A stretch of DNA of 64,000 bases, from contig LLEY01000017.1 of the NCBI GenBank assembly GCA_001414485.1, positions 124,001 to 188,000 of the forward strand. The letters run 5' to 3'. The translations under genes and the position numbers were made by a program. Below are positions 1 to 10,440 of the stretch, in pieces. The notes beneath the pieces were generated by a model. The model worked only from the letters and a program-made list of their open reading frames with translations. It made no database searches and was not told the DNA's origin. Numbering within the stretch: position 1 is the stretch's first letter; every line of letters begins with the position of its first letter. The stretch comes from Calycina herbarum. Taxonomy: Eukaryota > Ascomycota > Leotiomycetes > Helotiales > Pezizellaceae.

Positions 1-834
1 CAAGGCGAACGACCATAAAATCCTAGCCGACGCCGCGCCTAAGACAGATGTTTGTGACTAAAGCGTGAGATTGGAGATTGACATTGACGTTGAGCCTGAG
101 ACGAGAAGAGAGTAGAAGAGTAGAAGAGACCTCCATCAGTCTCCGTCTCTTGTCTTCAGCCTACGAGTTAGAAAGCTACTCGCAACCTACACTACAGCCT
201 CCCAAGGAGACATCCAGACACAGCCTAGGTAGCTACAGCCCGAGGTCCACCGTTCTTTCTCTCGACGCACCCGGTCGCCTCCAGTCTGTCCCCTCTGAAC
301 ACAGGCTTCGGCTCTGCTCAGACTCAGGCTCAGACTCAGGCTCAGGCTCTGGACACTACCACCAAACACCACCAAACACCACCTAATCTCCCCTACCACG
401 GCATTCAACTGCAACGGCCAAAGCTAAACTACTCTTCCCTAGGTCCAGGTTATTAGCTGCCCTGTGGTTCAAGCTAGCCTGCGGAGAATCACATAAGCTC
501 TGGTCCGGCCGAACCCCAACCCCAAAGCAAAGTTCCCACCGCGAGAAATCTTGCACAAACTCCCATTTCTTTCTCGCCTTTCTGCTCGCAACCTCTCCTC
601 TCTTCTACCTACTCGACATCACCTTCACCGTTGCCTCGGCTCTGCGAACTTCAACGGGCCCTCTGGGTGCGAGGTTGAGAGATACTGGGCCACTGGCCTG
701 CCCGCGCATCCATTCGAGGGGGTCGCATACCATCGCATGCCATTGTGCTGCATCCCAGAAACTCTGTACCGACTCCCGAGCCTCGCAACACCACTAAGCT
801 CGACCGCTGCTCTTCACCTTTTGCTCCTGCCAAC
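1..834 (+). promoter_or_regulatory. Upstream/leader region of HAL4-like kinase
   Basis: No convincing protein gene is seen here. The stretch is rich in short repeats: AGAAGAG-type purine runs near 105-130 and alternating CTCAGGCTCAGACTCAGG copies near 315-350. Two upstream ATGs occur. One (48-68) opens a 6-codon frame. The other (737) opens a 63-codon frame that runs out of phase through the kinase start and ends at 928; its -3 base is C, so its context is weak. The kinase ATG at 835 has A at -3 and G at +4. Leaky scanning or a downstream transcription start are the simple explanations. Confidence 0.4.
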
Positions 835-2462
835 ATGGCGACTGTCAGTCCTCCAAGGGCTCCTGGCGAAAAGATACAACCTTCACCACCGGCCTCCTCG
901 GTCTCTTCTTCAGTCAGTTCTCCTGTAACGCGCCCAGTACCCGCTCAAAATGGCCTCAAAGTACCAAGCAATGAAATCACGCTCAATGGCAGCGCTGCGC
1001 CACCATCAGAGCCACAAAAACCAACCCCTGCACACACAGCAGCAGAAAAGCCGTCGATGACGAAGCGGTTGACCCGAATGTTTTCCACCAAGGATGCTTC
1101 CAGAAGTGATCTTTCTTTAAATTCACAAGTTCCTGCAACTCCCACCGCCCGACCAGAATCCACAAACTCGACACGACCAAAACCCAATCCTCCTTCTCGC
1201 AAAGCCTCCTCCACCGACAAGCCAGCTAGGCAAGACAGAACCGAAAAGCCCACCACGGCGCCCTCAAAAGACAAGAAGAATGGAGCAAATGTTGCTCCGC
1301 TCCGATTCGTGTCGGGCCTCGATGTGCCCGGCGGACACGAGCATCACCTAAAGAGTACAAAGCGTCAGGAGAAGCTTTCGGATATGCTACGAAATGTGAT
1401 TAGTGGCAAGCAGAGAAACGTCGAGCACCCCCACGAAAGCGACCAGCAGTTGTCTCTCATGTCAACCTGGGTTGACCAGCTAAAAAGCGAGAGAGAGAGC
1501 CTTGCCGCCGATAAGAAAGGGGGCCCACGAGAGACGGCGACTTTGGTAGAGAAATATGGAAAATGCCAGGAGATTGTGGGTCGAGGTGCATTTGGTGTCG
1601 TCAGAATATCCCACAAACGATCAGAGAATGGAAATGAGCAGCTATATGCCGTCAAGGAGTTTAGAAGACGACCAGAGGAGAGCGAAAAGAAATACAGCAA
1701 GCGCCTGACCTCCGAATTTTGTATATCATCGTCCCTACGACACCCCAACGTTATTCATACACTCGACCTCCTACAAGATGCCAAAGGCGACTACTGCGAA
1801 GTTATGGAGTTCTGTGCCGGTGGCGATTTATACACATTGGTCCTCGCGGCTGGCAAACTCGAAGTTACGGAGGCCGACTGTTACTTCAAGCAGATGATGC
1901 GTGGTGTAGAATACATGCATGAAATGGGGGTTTCACATCGAGATTTGAAGCCAGAAAATCTACTTCTTACCACGCACGGCTCCCTCAAGATTACCGATTT
2001 TGGGAACGGCGAATGCTTTCGTATGGCTTGGGAAACCGATGCACACATGGTTACTGGTCTTTGTGGCTCTGCTCCATATATTGCGCCAGAGGAATATACC
2101 GAAAAGGAGTTTGATGCCCGCGCTGTGGATGTTTGGGCTTGTGGTGTGATTTATATGGCCATGCGTACTGGTCGACATCTATGGCGTGTTGCCAGAAAGG
2201 ACGAAGACGAATTTTACGCAAAATACCTGGAAGGTAGAAAGGATGAGGAAGGCTATGGGCCCATTGAATCATTGCATCGGGTACGTTTTCACTTATTGCC
2301 TTCCTATTCCACAAGCTAACAAAGATACAGGCACGTTGCCGTAATGTCATCTATTCCATCCTGGACCCTAACCCAGCCCGCCGTATCACTTCGTCACAAA
2401 TTCTCAAATCCGAGTGGGGCCGTGAGATTAAGATATGCAAAGCTGGTGAAGAAGGCCTCTAA
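835..2462 (+). CDS. Ser/Thr protein kinase, HAL4/SAT4 (NPR/HAL5) family
   Basis: Two exons, 835-2280 and 2331-2462, joined across a 50-nt intron (GTACGT donor, GCTAAC branch, ACAG acceptor), give 525 aa. Residues 1 to about 240 are disordered, Ser/Thr/Pro/Lys-rich. The kinase domain follows: Gly loop GRGAFGVV near 249, AVKEF lysine near 272, HRDLKPENLL near 367, DFG near 387 followed by NGECF, and an APEE-type motif near 416. Exon 2 carries the conserved C-lobe end (ILDPNPARRIT). The long disordered N-terminus and the GLCGSAPYIAPEE activation segment resemble the fungal-specific HAL4/SAT4/HAL5 group, which in yeast stabilises plasma-membrane K+ and nutrient transporters. That role is transferred from the family. 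The ATG at 835 was chosen for its strong context; the open frame continues upstream without an ATG. Confidence 0.85.
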
Positions 2463-4258
2463 CAAAAATATGCTGGGAGATATTTTGCCTGCCGTTGGAC
2501 TTTAATCGAGCTCGTCACTCCAACACTAGCACTTCAATCTTCCAGCATTATCCAATGCTTCATCCAGTTACATATTTTTACGGCTCTTAATGACTTGAAC
2601 AAATGGGAAAGATTGGGTTGGCGGGGTTAGTTACTTAACGACGGAAACACTTTTCTTGGGGGGCATCATGGTGTGATCATCGGCGTTTATCCTCTTTTTT
2701 GGGCAAGTTTAGAGAAGCGAGGTGTGGCCTTTTTGGGCGTTTTTTGGGCGGTGTTTGTTAGTCTTTTTGTGTTCATTTCTCACTTGTCTTACCTGATCAT
2801 TTTAGCAGGTTGCGCTGGCGCTTGGTGTTTTTCATTTTATATTAACTTTTCTTGGGAGGCAATTGGGAGACGCTGGAACAAGCAAAGCGACGTACAAAAA
2901 ATTCTCGACGGGGAAGCCAATTTAACAGTACCCAGGAGATACACAAGTCGCTTTTTTATTACTTCTTCTTGGCGGCATTTTTGCTCTGCTGTTTTTACGT
3001 TGGGACGGCTGGAATTTGGTGGGAGGTGTACTTTCTTTGAGGGAAGTTTGGATGTGGCAAAGATTTGAGTCGTGGGGGGAAAGAAAGATGGTGTGTAGAC
3101 GGGAATTGGGGCGGTTGGAGATCTAGGATTGTTGACGGTGGTGGTTAGTTCTTCTAGTGGTGAGGACGGGGTTTTTTGTAGATATGAAAGAGCTTTTAGC
3201 ATGGGAATGAGTAGACCGACGGGGAGGTCTCAATTTTTATGAATGGAATGGAATAAAGAATTCCCTGAAACGATGAATAATTGTGCTTGCATTGTATTCT
3301 TTCTGGTGCTCTTCCCGTGTGGTCTACTGTTTCACACAGCCACTTCGACCCCCCTCCCCCTTAAATTCTGCTTCATTCGCTTTACGTTTCTTCTAATCGG
3401 GACTCGAATTTGTTAACTTCTACGACCACTAGAACCTACGTTGCATGACCTTGGTCGATGGGCTCTCACCCGCCACCAAACCCCACGCTTCTTGAGATCA
3501 GGCTCAAGAGCAGGTCAGTTCAAGAAAGATCGAGTTGAAATCGGGATCAAGGCACCGAGTTTGAAAGGTCGTTCCCTCCCTGGTCTGGATGAATTGGCCT
3601 CGACCTTCGCGTCACTGGGTCAAAGTCGCTCCTTCCCCAGTTTGGAGACAATTCAGAGACGACGATGTCAAAGACAGCAACGGACGTCTGGAGGGCCTAG
3701 AATAGAGACCAAAGCCGCGATAGAAGAGGAGAAATGCGCCTCTGTAATTAAACATCAACGATCGCCATTCCCATCGCAAGGTCGACTTCAATATTAGGGC
3801 CGAGATCATACAAAGTGCGTATACCACCCCCCCGCGATTCGTTTTCGACGATGAAAATGTGTGTATAAGGGGACGGGGAGGGGGTTTATACTAAGGCAAG
3901 CGGGAAAGCTAGTCCGCTTTAGAAAGTGTGTTGGTTGGGTCGAGGTCGAGTCAGGGAAGGAACGACTTTTTACTCGATCCTCAACTGCGCATGGAAAGGA
4001 GACGAGGCATGGGGTCGCTCCTTCCCTCCATCTCTTTCTCCCGCCTCGACCTCGACTACGGCTTCTTGGACCATGGCACCTCAGTCCTTGATGACATCGC
4101 TCCCTGTGTTGTCGACCTCAACACCTCGGACTTGACACCACAGAATGATGGTCGCTCCCTCTCTCTGGGATCTTCCACGACCTGACCACCATGAAGTCAT
4201 GAAGTCGAGGTCATCTCAAGCTCTTCTTCCTCGTAACCTAAGTCTCTCCTCATTCTTG
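2463..4258. other. Intergenic, no supported gene; contains GGGAAGGAGCGAC-type repeat motifs
   Basis: Downstream of the kinase. Frames at 2673-3068 and 2837-3202 are AT/GT-rich and overlap on both strands with no family resemblance. From about 3560 to 4160 a GTCGCTCCTTCCC-like motif recurs: about 3570 (GGTCGTTCCCTCCC), 3626, 3953 (inverted, GGGAAGGAACGAC), 4014 and 4150. This points to an old repeat. The segment 3825-3870 (CCCCCGCGATTCGTTTTC) resembles 38842-38862, supporting a shared repeat family. Confidence 0.4.
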
Positions 4259-4430
4259 CGATGGACATTAAAAGTGGCAGTAAATACTTCAGGTTCGTAC
4301 CTGCCTATCTAGCCATATTTTGTTCTAATTTTCTAGTAATCCAAGTAAATTATTCTAAGACTGTTGTTCTAGGTGTTTCCGAACAATTAGGTTCCAAAGT
4401 AGTTCAACTGTAATAGTTCCCTGAAAGTCC
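4259..4430 (-). repeat. Dispersed repeat family R1, copy 1
   Basis: Read on the minus strand this matches 6440-6573 and more loosely 41540-41650. The best block is 4261-4290 against 6543-6571, about 30 of 32 bases, sharing GTATTTACTGCCACTTTTAA. The match continues outward through ACACCTAG, AATAATTT and GGCTAG blocks with many substitutions, as in old, mutated repeats. No terminal repeats or coding capacity are visible. Confidence 0.6.
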
Positions 4431-4439
4431 CGCGGGTTA

Positions 4440-4840
4440 TTTATTTACTGCAGTTTGATATCAACCGCGAGCTAAGATGTAGTGTGCTTTATTCACCAAT
4501 TACGGAATTAACTAACTATGTTACTACTTCATAGTATTAAGTAGCAAGTCTAGTAAGTTAAGCCATTACGTAATATTATTTAAGAACATTTAGATTAATT
4601 AAATCAGTTAAAGATAGTTACGAATGTTTTAAGAGTCAAGGTATAAAGTACTTACCCGAGTAATATTTATTTGATATAAATATCCTAGATAATTTGAGTT
4701 ATTTAATATAGTGAATTTAGAGTATGTTCAAACAGAAATAGTTAATGTTATAATTACTGAGTCAAAGATACCAAATACCACTCGGCTAAGTTTACTATTC
4801 CAGAACCTATCACAAGACATATGCAAGTATAAAACTACCC
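4440..4840. repeat. Decayed copy (copy A) of the MITE found at 13115-13457
   Basis: From 4484 the sequence GTGTGCTTTATTCACCAATT and the next 170 bases align with the intact-ended element at 13115. Shared blocks include TTAACTAA, TGTTACTA, TATTAAGTA, GTCTAGTAA and the later CTATTCCAGAA. The left terminal sequence is recognisable but I cannot find the right terminal inverted repeat, so this copy looks truncated or eroded. AT-rich and TpA-rich, consistent with RIP-like mutation. Confidence 0.6.
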
Positions 4841-4927
4841 CGCACCTCCTAACTTCGTGAGTTCCTACCTTCATTCTCCCAACATAACAACATCTCCAGC
4901 AACGAACACAGCTTCTTCCAAAAAATC

Positions 4928-5257
4928 ATGTCCCAAAAATACATCTGCAAAGCTCGCGCTTGCAACCCCCTCGGTTACGATCCAAATCTATGCTGTGAAA
5001 TCGAAGACGAAGGTCTAGAACTTGATACTCTCGGTGAAACGATCGAACATCTCCGTACCAAACACAAGTTATCGTCGATTATACAACGTACGAGTACACT
5101 AGGAGTACCTGATGGTAATTGACACGTTTGGCTGTGTCGGATTTGCGATACCGACTTAGGAAAGGGGCATAAAAGTTTCGACTCTCATGGTGCTTTTTGG
5201 AAGCATATTAAGGCTTGTCATGGAGATTGGACTGGAGATACTATGGCTAGGAAATGA
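4928..5257 (+). pseudogene. Small two-finger C2H2-like protein interrupted by in-frame TGA
   Basis: The ATG at 4928 has a good context and a CA-rich leader typical of fungal 5' UTRs. The first 64 codons encode a Cys/His pattern (Cys-x4-Cys, then His-x4-His near residues 45-50) and end at TGA (5120-5122). The same frame continues past the stop for 44 more codons with a second pattern (LCRICDTD, then FWKHIKACH: Cys-x2-Cys, His-x4-His) and ends at TGA 5255-5257. The continued coding sense argues for one protein of about 109 residues with a nonsense mutation. An alternative is a frame-preserving intron from 5115 to about 5159 (GTAATT...CTTAG), but it would remove the Cys pair of finger 2 and has no well-placed branch point. 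Family not identified. Confidence 0.5.
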
Positions 5258-6177
5258 GGGCTAGGATTGAGGGGGAAATGACCTGAAGGAAGGGCTGGTG
5301 AATGGGTGAGTGAGGGACTTCTGGATGCGCTTGGTGGAATAGTTACTAATTTCGAGATTTGGTTCTATATCACATCTTTACGAATCCCAAAGAAGCTAGC
5401 TACTTCATTACACACAAAAAAAGTGCTTGCTTCACTAGGTGTGAGAATTATGAAATTGAATCTTCAAAAACTGAATTCAGAATTTCTCGCATGACTTCTT
5501 AGTGAAAACACTGGGTGACCTGTAAGAGATCTTAGTCTACATTTAGTCGACGAAAAAAACACCCAATGAGGAAAAGAGGTGAGGAGAGAGGCTTTAAACT
5601 ATTCCCCAATTTAAATTTTCCAGGATAGTTACTTGAGAGAGATATTCACTAATTCTCTTAGACCATCTCATTCAAACCGTCCCGCACAACATCTAATTTG
5701 ATGAAGTGAATGAGTTTCAAAAATGGAATTGAAGGAGGTGTACACTGAGAATTTTATAATCCCCCGTCTCAATTACATTCGTTAACCAAAACAGCCTCAT
5801 TCATCAACTCTCGCTAGCCTGCCATTTAACACTCATCATTCACGCTTCCTCGAATCTCTCCTAACCTCTCTTCCTCGCAACCCCCTTTCCATAAATTTAG
5901 ATCGTCCCCTCAAATCTCGCTTACCCCCAAAACCCCGATACCATCTAATCGCCACCCCTCAAAACCACGAATCACTTCCTTCCCCACAAATCCCCCAACC
6001 CCCTTTCCAATCTCGTTTATTCATCCCCCTCAACCCATTTCCCCTCATTCCCCCCTCTCCGTTCCCAATCTCCGACCTGTCCGATTTCTCGGATATCCTG
6101 CCCGAGTGTTTACCCCTCATTCCGTCATTCCGTCATCAATCAAAAGTGTGAAACGAAACAATCATAGTGAACTCACG
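5258..6177. other. Intergenic, pyrimidine-rich tract
   Basis: No supported gene. From about 5770 to 6130 the plus strand is dominated by C and T (runs of CCCC, TCTCTCC and similar). This may be a leader or promoter tract, but no matching downstream plus-strand gene is seen. The frame at 5306-5494 shows no recognisable protein. Confidence 0.4.
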
Positions 6178-6201
6178 AGGGCGGGCGGGCAGGCGGGCGG
6201 G
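6178..6201 (+). repeat. GGGC-type tandem repeat, potential G-quadruplex
   Basis: Five clustered G runs (GGGCGGGCGGGC, then AGGCGGGCGGG) in a 24-base block inside otherwise AC-rich DNA. Four of the runs are GGG with single-base loops, a classic G4-forming pattern on the plus strand. No gene start lies nearby. Confidence 0.6.
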
Positions 6202-6439
6202 TGACGAATTCACCAAAGAAAATTCAAGATTGAGATGTGAAACATGAAACGCCAATCTCAAATCTCAACCCTCTTCTTCACTCCACCCCTTGAATCTCGT
6301 TGTCTCTCTCGCCTCAAAAATCAATCAATCAATCACTCGAATCCTACCGTCCCATTCGTACCCCGCCTCGCAGGGAACCTCAAAAACGGCCGTAAATAAC
6401 CTGCCGTTCGAACTTTCCATCAAATCCCAGCCAAACAAT

Positions 6440-6575
6440 CCGAGCGTTCCAAAACACCTAGGCTAATAGTCGTAAATTGTTCCAGGTCCTTAGGATAATT
6501 TGCCTGAATTACTCTAGGGTTGGAACGAGGGCTAGGTAAGCAGTATTTACTGCCACTTTTAATGACCATCGTGAG
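6440..6575 (+). repeat. Dispersed repeat family R1, copy 2
   Basis: Matches the reverse complement of 4259-4425. It also aligns with 41540-41650 through TTAGGATAATTTG...AATTACTCT...GGAACGAGG...TAAGCAGTATTTACTGCC. Copies 1 and 2 are about 2 kb apart in opposite orientation. Confidence 0.6.
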
Positions 6576-7945
6576 CCCGCTTCAAGAGGGTTCCAGGTCA
6601 AAATCCACAACACAATAGAACACGCCCCAAGGAATGCAAGAAGTGACAAACCGCCTCCTTCCTTTAATAATACAGATGAAGTACTCCCCCTCAACGCGTC
6701 ATCAAAAAAACTTACCCAACCCATGAAAACATAACACTCCGAGCACGAAGTACTTTGCTTCTTATCCAGCCAAAACTCAATCCATGACAGTTCATCCCAT
6801 ATCCCCCCCCCCAAAAAAACATAAAATAAAAATCCACATCTGGCATGCCTCGTGAACGATATATCCACAATACCTACCCAGATTCAATGCGTAGCATAAA
6901 GAAGAAAGAATCCCAAGCTTTTCTGCGTAGGAACTTCCCTCCCCGCCTCCCCCTCCCCACCCAATCGTCTCAGAAATTATTATTAGACAATATTCCAGTA
7001 AGTTTTAGGAAGAATGATGCCAATTCTTCCAGCCCTCCCCGAACGAACAAATAAATCATACGCCGAGCAATGAACCAAGCTCCTACGAGAAAAAAGCACA
7101 ATCACAAGATCCAAGATCCAAAATCCAAAATCAACCACCTCCATGGCTGGAGTGCCAAGGTAACGCGTAGCACACAGAGGTCCATAGGCGAAAGAAGTAA
7201 GGTAGATAAATAGGTAAGTAGGTAAGTTAAATAAGAAGCAAGTACCCAAGATACAAAAACCAAACCAAAACAACCACCCCAAACGCCAATATCCAAAAAC
7301 CCCCTCCACAAGTTATTTGCGTGAGCAAAAAGAGATTTGTCGTCAACCCTCCTTCATCCCCACATCAGAATCCAAAATACAAGGGGGAAAATTCGGGCAA
7401 GAGACCAAAAAAAAAGTATAGAGTAGAAAAAATTATAAGAATCCACGACCGCTATAAAGATTTCCATCTCAAGAATAATAAGTTAAAGACAAACACCACA
7501 AAAAAAAAAAAGGTAGCAAGCATCCCCAATCCATTCCATCCCATTTCCCAAAAACCCAATAATCATCAACTTCCTAGTCCTTTTTCCAAAACAAAAAAAA
7601 AAGTCCTTCCATACACTTTATTCCCCTTCCCCCAAATCTCCCATCCAATACCACGCCCACCCCTCCCAAAGTTTCGTTTAGTTTCCACCCTTTCGTTAAC
7701 ATAACCCTTTGAGTTACCCCATTTGTGACCAATATATTAAACGCCAGTCCTAGTAAAAGGCAACCAGCCAAAAACACAAACACAAACCAAAAAAACCCAC
7801 ACAAAAAAGTTAAGCGCACCAGGTGATATAAAGTTGTGTGTTGACAAACGCAATTGCAAAAAATCAAAAGAGGCGTATCGACAGTGAGGAAGCCTGCGTC
7901 GGGATTGAATCGATGCAAGGCATATAATTAATCGTGTCGAGGTTG
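6576..7945. other. Intergenic, no supported gene
   Basis: Open frames on both strands here are A-rich or C-rich and overlap each other; none shows a domain. There are homopolymer runs (for example A at 7499-7511, C near 6806) and a GTAAGTAG-type simple repeat at 7200-7235. At 7950-7977 the 14-mer TTCAAAGACTATGA is tandemly duplicated across the stop of the next minus-strand gene. Confidence 0.4.
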
Positions 7946-7970
7946 AGATTCAAAGACTATGATTCAAAGA

Positions 7971-9436
7971 CTATGAGTGGAACAAATCCCAAGCGCGATC
8001 ACACAATTGCATAAACTCCATCTTCTTCTTTTGTTGCGTACTTGGGCTGTCTCGTCCCTCGCCGAAAGGTCCTCGTCGTGATGTCGCTGGTCCGTTTCCT
8101 AGTGGTGGGCTTCCTCCCTCTTCATACTCGGCTCTCTGGCGTCTTCGACCGCCACCACTACGGCCGGTGTCTGTCTGCCTCAAGGGATTTCCAGTGAGTG
8201 GCGATGGTGGAGTGGGTGGTTGATGGCCGCCATAGTGAACTAGCTTGGGTAAGAGTTCAGGCCGGCCACCAGCGAGTTCCACTTGGGCCTCTTCAGCTGA
8301 GCGATACTCTCTTGGCCGTGCGGAATGCGGAGGTTGGTTTTGATTATGACCTGGCGATGGGAATGCAGGTCGTGAATTTGAGTGCGATGAATTTGATGCA
8401 GAGGCATTATTATTTTGCAAGACGGACGTTCGCACAGGACCGGAAGGATCACGATGCGCACCGAGTCCATTCTCTGCAAACACGTCGGTAATAGGGGGTA
8501 AGCGATTGGCGGTCTGTGTAGCGGGAACGTGGTGAATGTGAGAAGTATTGGATAAATTCGATGGCTGGTTGGCAATATGACGGGTCAAGGGATGAGGTTG
8601 ATGTCTCCCTGTGAAACTCTGGTTGAGTGGTGCGGATTGAATTACTCTTTCGTGGGCAAATTGCTCGTGTGACGGTGCGACGATGCTCAATCCTGGAGGG
8701 GCCTTTCTTTTCGAAGTGCCAGGCGTCTTGGTGCCAAAGCCTCCGAATTCTCTCTCCCTTGCGCTCTCGGTTGGTGCATTCTCTGGCTTGGCCGTTTGTT
8801 GTAACCTCGACTCGATGAGTTGTCTTTGTTGCTCCCGAACCGAGATACTTCGCTGCAGCTGTTCCCTCATTGTAGGATCCTGTGTCACGAAACCTGGCGA
8901 TAGACACGCCAAACCCACGTCATGAATCTCCAGCCCGCCCGTGTGCGCGCCTCGCGAGGTCAATTGACCGGCGGATGGTCTCGATGTGGCCGGGTTGACG
9001 CTGGATGTGTTCTTGGAGAGATCCAATTTACGCGGTCGGTGTCGGGAGGTTTGGAGATCTGGCGAGGAAGGCTCCTTTTTCACGATGATTTTTGGTGGAA
9101 CGCCATTTCGAGAACTGCGGCCGGGGTGTCGATGTTAGTTACTGGTCACACCAAGGATGCATCCTATCCCAACATACAAAAAGATGGGGTCGAGATGGTG
9201 ATAGATTGGTAAACTGGGGGAGAGACTCACGCATTGGGTGAGCTTTTGGATGCAGATGCGGGTGTTGATTTGGGACTGCCACTCCCTGTGCGTTGCGCAG
9301 AGAGATTCGGCGTCGCCGATGCAGATGTTCTCTGCGCGGGCGGGGATTTGGACGAGGGCCCTGAGGGGACGATATCGACATATGACGAACGGTCGTGAGG
9401 GGCCGGTGACGGTGCCATGGCGAGAGCGGTACTCAT
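7971..9436 (-). CDS. Conserved-looking disordered hypothetical protein
   Basis: Two exons, 9436-9231 and 9114-7971, with a 116-nt intron (GTGAGT donor, GTAACTAAC branch, CCGCAG acceptor) give 449 aa. The product is almost wholly low-complexity: Ser/Pro/Ala/Thr-rich N-terminus, a basic VPPKIIVKKEPSSP patch near 75, a charged helix-prone segment (MREQLQRSISVREQQRQLIE) near 150-170, an APPGLSIVAP block, a HPLTRHIANQ block, a Gly/Arg-rich stretch and a short amphipathic C-terminus (MEFMQLCDRAWDLF). The ordered islands between disordered linkers suggest short binding motifs, possibly nuclear. I do not recognise the family. The stop codon lies in a 14-bp tandem duplication. Confidence 0.65.
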
Positions 9437-10440
9437 GGTGTTTTGAAGTGAAGACTGTCTGTCTGTGCTGGGTGTTGTGCGAAAATCCGAAGTGAATGCT
9501 GCTGTTGCTGAATGCGAAGTCGAGTCGAGGGTGCTGTGCTGTTGGTTGGTTCACGCCGCGGCGCTTCAAATATACCTCTACAGGCTGGGATTCCTTCGTC
9601 GCGAATTCTCGTGCACTGCTGCTTATTTCCTTTCCTTCGAACTCGGCTTGGTGCGTCTGGCTGTGTATTGTGTATCGGCCGACTCAATTCTTTCCAGCGA
9701 ACGAGAGACGTGGTGCCACCAAGTCAGAGCGAACTGGTGCTGGCGCGTCGACTGTCGTTGGCGTGGAAGGGAAGCGGGAGTAAGTATTTGGTGGTGGGTT
9801 TCGAAATTTTAGTGGTGGTGGAGTGGTGGTGGAGTGATGGGTGTCCGTTCGCTAGGATACTCTAATCGCTGGCTCGACCAAAAAAAAAAGCTCGGGTTAT
9901 CGGGGGGAGTGAAGGGTGTCGAGAGTAAGGTGAGAGGGATCAAGCACAGTGAGTCCAGTGAGTCCAGTGAGTCCAGTCAGTCAGTCAGTCAGTCAGTATT
10001 CGCAAAACGAGGGGAAGACAGAGTCAAGTCGGAAGAGAGGCAAGAGAGAGCAGAGAGGTAGGAAGAAAAGGCAGATTGGACAGTGTGGTCGGCGGACTGG
10101 TTTTATTCATCGGCGTTCGAGTGTCTACAGTAGCTGTTTCAGCATCCAACGATTCATTCCATTTCCGGATGGCTGATGGCTGATGAGGGGAGCGCCAGAG
10201 TGGAACAGTGGAACAGTGGAACAGTGGAACACTAAAACACTGCATCACCATCACCTTGCCCACAAGGCCTGTGAGGCCCTAGTCACCCCTGCCGAATCCA
10301 GCACGGAAAGCGCGACAGAGGGCGTTACACCCCGAGGGCCAATCAGCGGGCGCCAATGGAAGTATAGAAGTATGGAAGTATGGAACTGAGGAACTGAGTG
10401 AGGTGAAGGGCTGAAGTCTGAAGTCTGAAGTCGTGTCAGG
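9437..10440 (-). promoter_or_regulatory. Leader/promoter of the 7971-9436 gene with clustered microsatellites
   Basis: No gene supported. Tandem repeats occur at 9946-9997 (AGTGAGTCC three times, then AGTC about five times), 10201-10230 (TGGAACAG about 3.75 times), 10357-10400 (GAAGTATG-like copies) and 10411-10432 (CTGAAGT three times). The units are unrelated, so several independent slippage events cluster in about 500 bp upstream of a minus-strand gene. Confidence 0.5.

Noticed and set aside
78..386. 102-codon Ser-rich frame in the kinase leader
   Set aside because: It begins with TTG, not ATG, and overlaps an opposite-strand Ser/Leu repeat frame; both reflect CTCAGG-type simple repeats.
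2673..3202. Overlapping frames on both strands downstream of the kinase
   Set aside because: Hydrophobic, AT/GT-rich, no ATG with context on the plus strand and no family resemblance; more likely 3' region and intergenic DNA.
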